In this document: positions 62,769-64,000 of the stretch, one piece after another
How the letters are laid out: each line of letters starts with the position of its first letter
Position numbering within the stretch: position 1 is the stretch's first letter
Assembly: GCA_000333855.2 (NCBI GenBank)
Contig: CM007319.1
Location: 887,505 to 951,504 of the forward strand
Direction: 5' to 3'
Length of the DNA stretch: 64,000 nucleotides
Source of the DNA: Endotrypanum monterogeii
Lineage: Eukaryota; Euglenozoa; Kinetoplastea; Trypanosomatida; Trypanosomatidae
Translations under genes and position numbers: made by a program
The notes under the pieces: model-generated
Seen by the model: only the letters and a program-made list of their open reading frames with translations
The model's database searches: none
Told to the model about the DNA's origin: nothing

Positions 62769-63407
62769 AACAGATCACACAAAGGCAATAGCGCACCGAT
62801 GCGTTGGTGGAGGTGTGAGGTGTCCGGCCACGGACGGACTAATAAGAGCCTCTGAAATACGAACACCAGATGCTCTAAGGTGGTCCCTGGTGGATGGGCA
62901 GAGTCGTGGGTGTGTCTTTTTTTTTGTGGCGGACAGGCCAGGGGCTATGGAGGCTTTGGATTTAAGGCGTACCGCAAAATGTCAATGAGCGATCAAGGGA
63001 AAGCATCGTCCTAGTGGTGAGAAGCCGTTAGCTTGGTCGCTCATGTAACCGGTGTGCATAGGGTTTTGTTTTGGTTATGATGGCGGGTTACACCACTTCG
63101 GATAATAATTTATCCCCTTCCCCCGCTACGAGTAAGGGAATATCAGTAATGTGATAAAGTCCGGATAACACAAACAACAAAAAAAGGTTGAACATCATGT
63201 AAAGTCAACTGCGACGAAAGCAACTTTGGTGTGCAGCGCGATAAAGTTTTTATTGCGCTCCATCAGCCATTAGATGGGTTTGTGACGAGAAGCGGGGGAA
63301 CAGCAGGGAAGCATTCCAGTGTTGGGGTTATATTGCGCTCCTGTGTTGGCTATGACAATTGCTTCTCGATACGTGATGTACGGCCTAGAGAGAATTCGTC
63401 GCCTTGT

Positions 63408-63427
63408 ACACACACACACACACACAC
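63408..63427. repeat. (CA)n microsatellite
   Basis: About 10 CA units. Confidence 0.9.
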
Positions 63428-63709
63428 CTCCTGTGTCGATGTAGGCTGGGGAGGAATTTGGAATAGTGTTTCTATCGTTGATGAAGGAGGAGGTTAGCGC
63501 AGTTACCTCCATCTCGTTAGCCTCCAGCCAGCCCGTCGAGGTCCAAGAGAAGAAAGAAAACGCTGAATTGTAGACCTATTTAACCTCCACACCGGCGACT
63601 CTTTCAAAATGTCGATCAGATGACTAAATGTTTTTATTATTCTTCACTCTCCTCTTATTATTGTTTTTTGCTTGGTCAAAAAAAAAACAATCACATATTT
63701 ATTAATTGC

Positions 63710-63735
63710 ATATATATATATATATATATATATAT
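63710..63735. repeat. (TA)n microsatellite
   Basis: About 13 TA units. Confidence 0.9.
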
Positions 63736-63961
63736 TCTGTGGCTGTGTGTCTGAGCGTCTGTATGCTGCGGCGGTTCACTTGCCACAACGGTGATATCTT
63801 TTTTCCTCATTCTCTAATTTTCTCGTTTCCAGGAGTCTTCGCCCCGCTGATGTGCAATATTGCCGCCAGGAAACTCACGAGCAAAAAGATAAACAATAGG
63901 TTTCTTAGCTAAACGGCAATCACGTCAAGAAAGGGAAATAGTTTTTCATTCTCCACACGGG

Positions 63962-64000
63962 ATATATATATATATATATATATATAGTATATATATATAT
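63962..64000. repeat. (TA)n microsatellite at the window edge
   Basis: TA units with one AG step, running off the end of the window. Confidence 0.85.

Larger units (their letters stand above)
62769..64000 (+). other. Spacer at the right end of the window
   Basis: 1.2 kb without a supported gene. (CA)n at 63408-63427, (TA)n at 63710-63735 and again from 63962 to the end. It presumably leads to another gene beyond the window. Confidence 0.6.

Overview
The window reads as nuclear DNA of a trypanosomatid flagellate, most likely a Leishmaniinae (Leishmania or a close relative). The gene layout supports this: all 14 protein genes I accept lie on the + strand, none needs an intron, and each is one uninterrupted ORF. 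The coding regions are balanced to GC-rich. The spacers between them are T-rich on the + strand and full of poly-T, polypyrimidine, (TA)n, (CA)n and (TG)n tracts. This is the usual look of one polycistronic transcription unit processed by spliced-leader trans-splicing and polyadenylation. The genus is inferred from style and gene content, not from a database match. Several ORFs are open upstream of their first ATG, so all starts given here are the first in-frame ATG.

Layout. 1-336: spacer. 337-3228: ubiquitin-specific protease. 3229-7684: spacer with one copy of an interspersed repeat and a GC-rich island. 7685-8938: PX-BAR sorting nexin. 8939-18356: a 9.4 kb gene desert with the second repeat copy, interrupted by a 291-base run of N. 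18357-20483: single-pass membrane protein of unknown function. 22563-23387: FAHD1-like fumarylacetoacetate-hydrolase-family enzyme. 28509-35345: very large HECT ubiquitin ligase. 37622-38806: Lys/Ala-rich, probably nucleolar protein. 40437-41465: Nop53 homologue. 42915-47789: Uso1/p115-like Golgi tether. 49818-51491: FHA-domain protein, possibly MCRS1-like. 52826-53161: Yos1/IER3IP1-like ER-Golgi protein. 53646-55325: RNF32-like double-RING/IQ protein. 55780-56784: CS-domain-like protein with a Cdc37-like N-terminal motif. 57486-58133: four-TM membrane protein. 61428-62768: two-RRM Nop12/RBM34-like protein. 62769-64000: spacer.

Functional themes. Three genes belong to ubiquitin chemistry (USP, HECT ligase, RNF32-like). 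Three are probably ribosome biogenesis factors (Lys-rich protein, Nop53, Nop12/RBM34-like). Three are membrane-traffic factors (sorting nexin, Uso1/p115, Yos1). Trypanosomatid transcription units generally mix unrelated functions, so I do not read these as operons.

The points most worth checking are: two direct repeats that bracket the sorting nexin gene and could support its amplification; the gene desert; the HECT protein with an internal zinc module and a split HECT domain; the Cdc37-motif plus CS protein; and the NPF/DPF motifs in the tail of the Uso1 homologue. I found no CRISPR array, tRNA, rRNA or intact transposon. I also saw no clearly undescribed system that I can defend from sequence alone.
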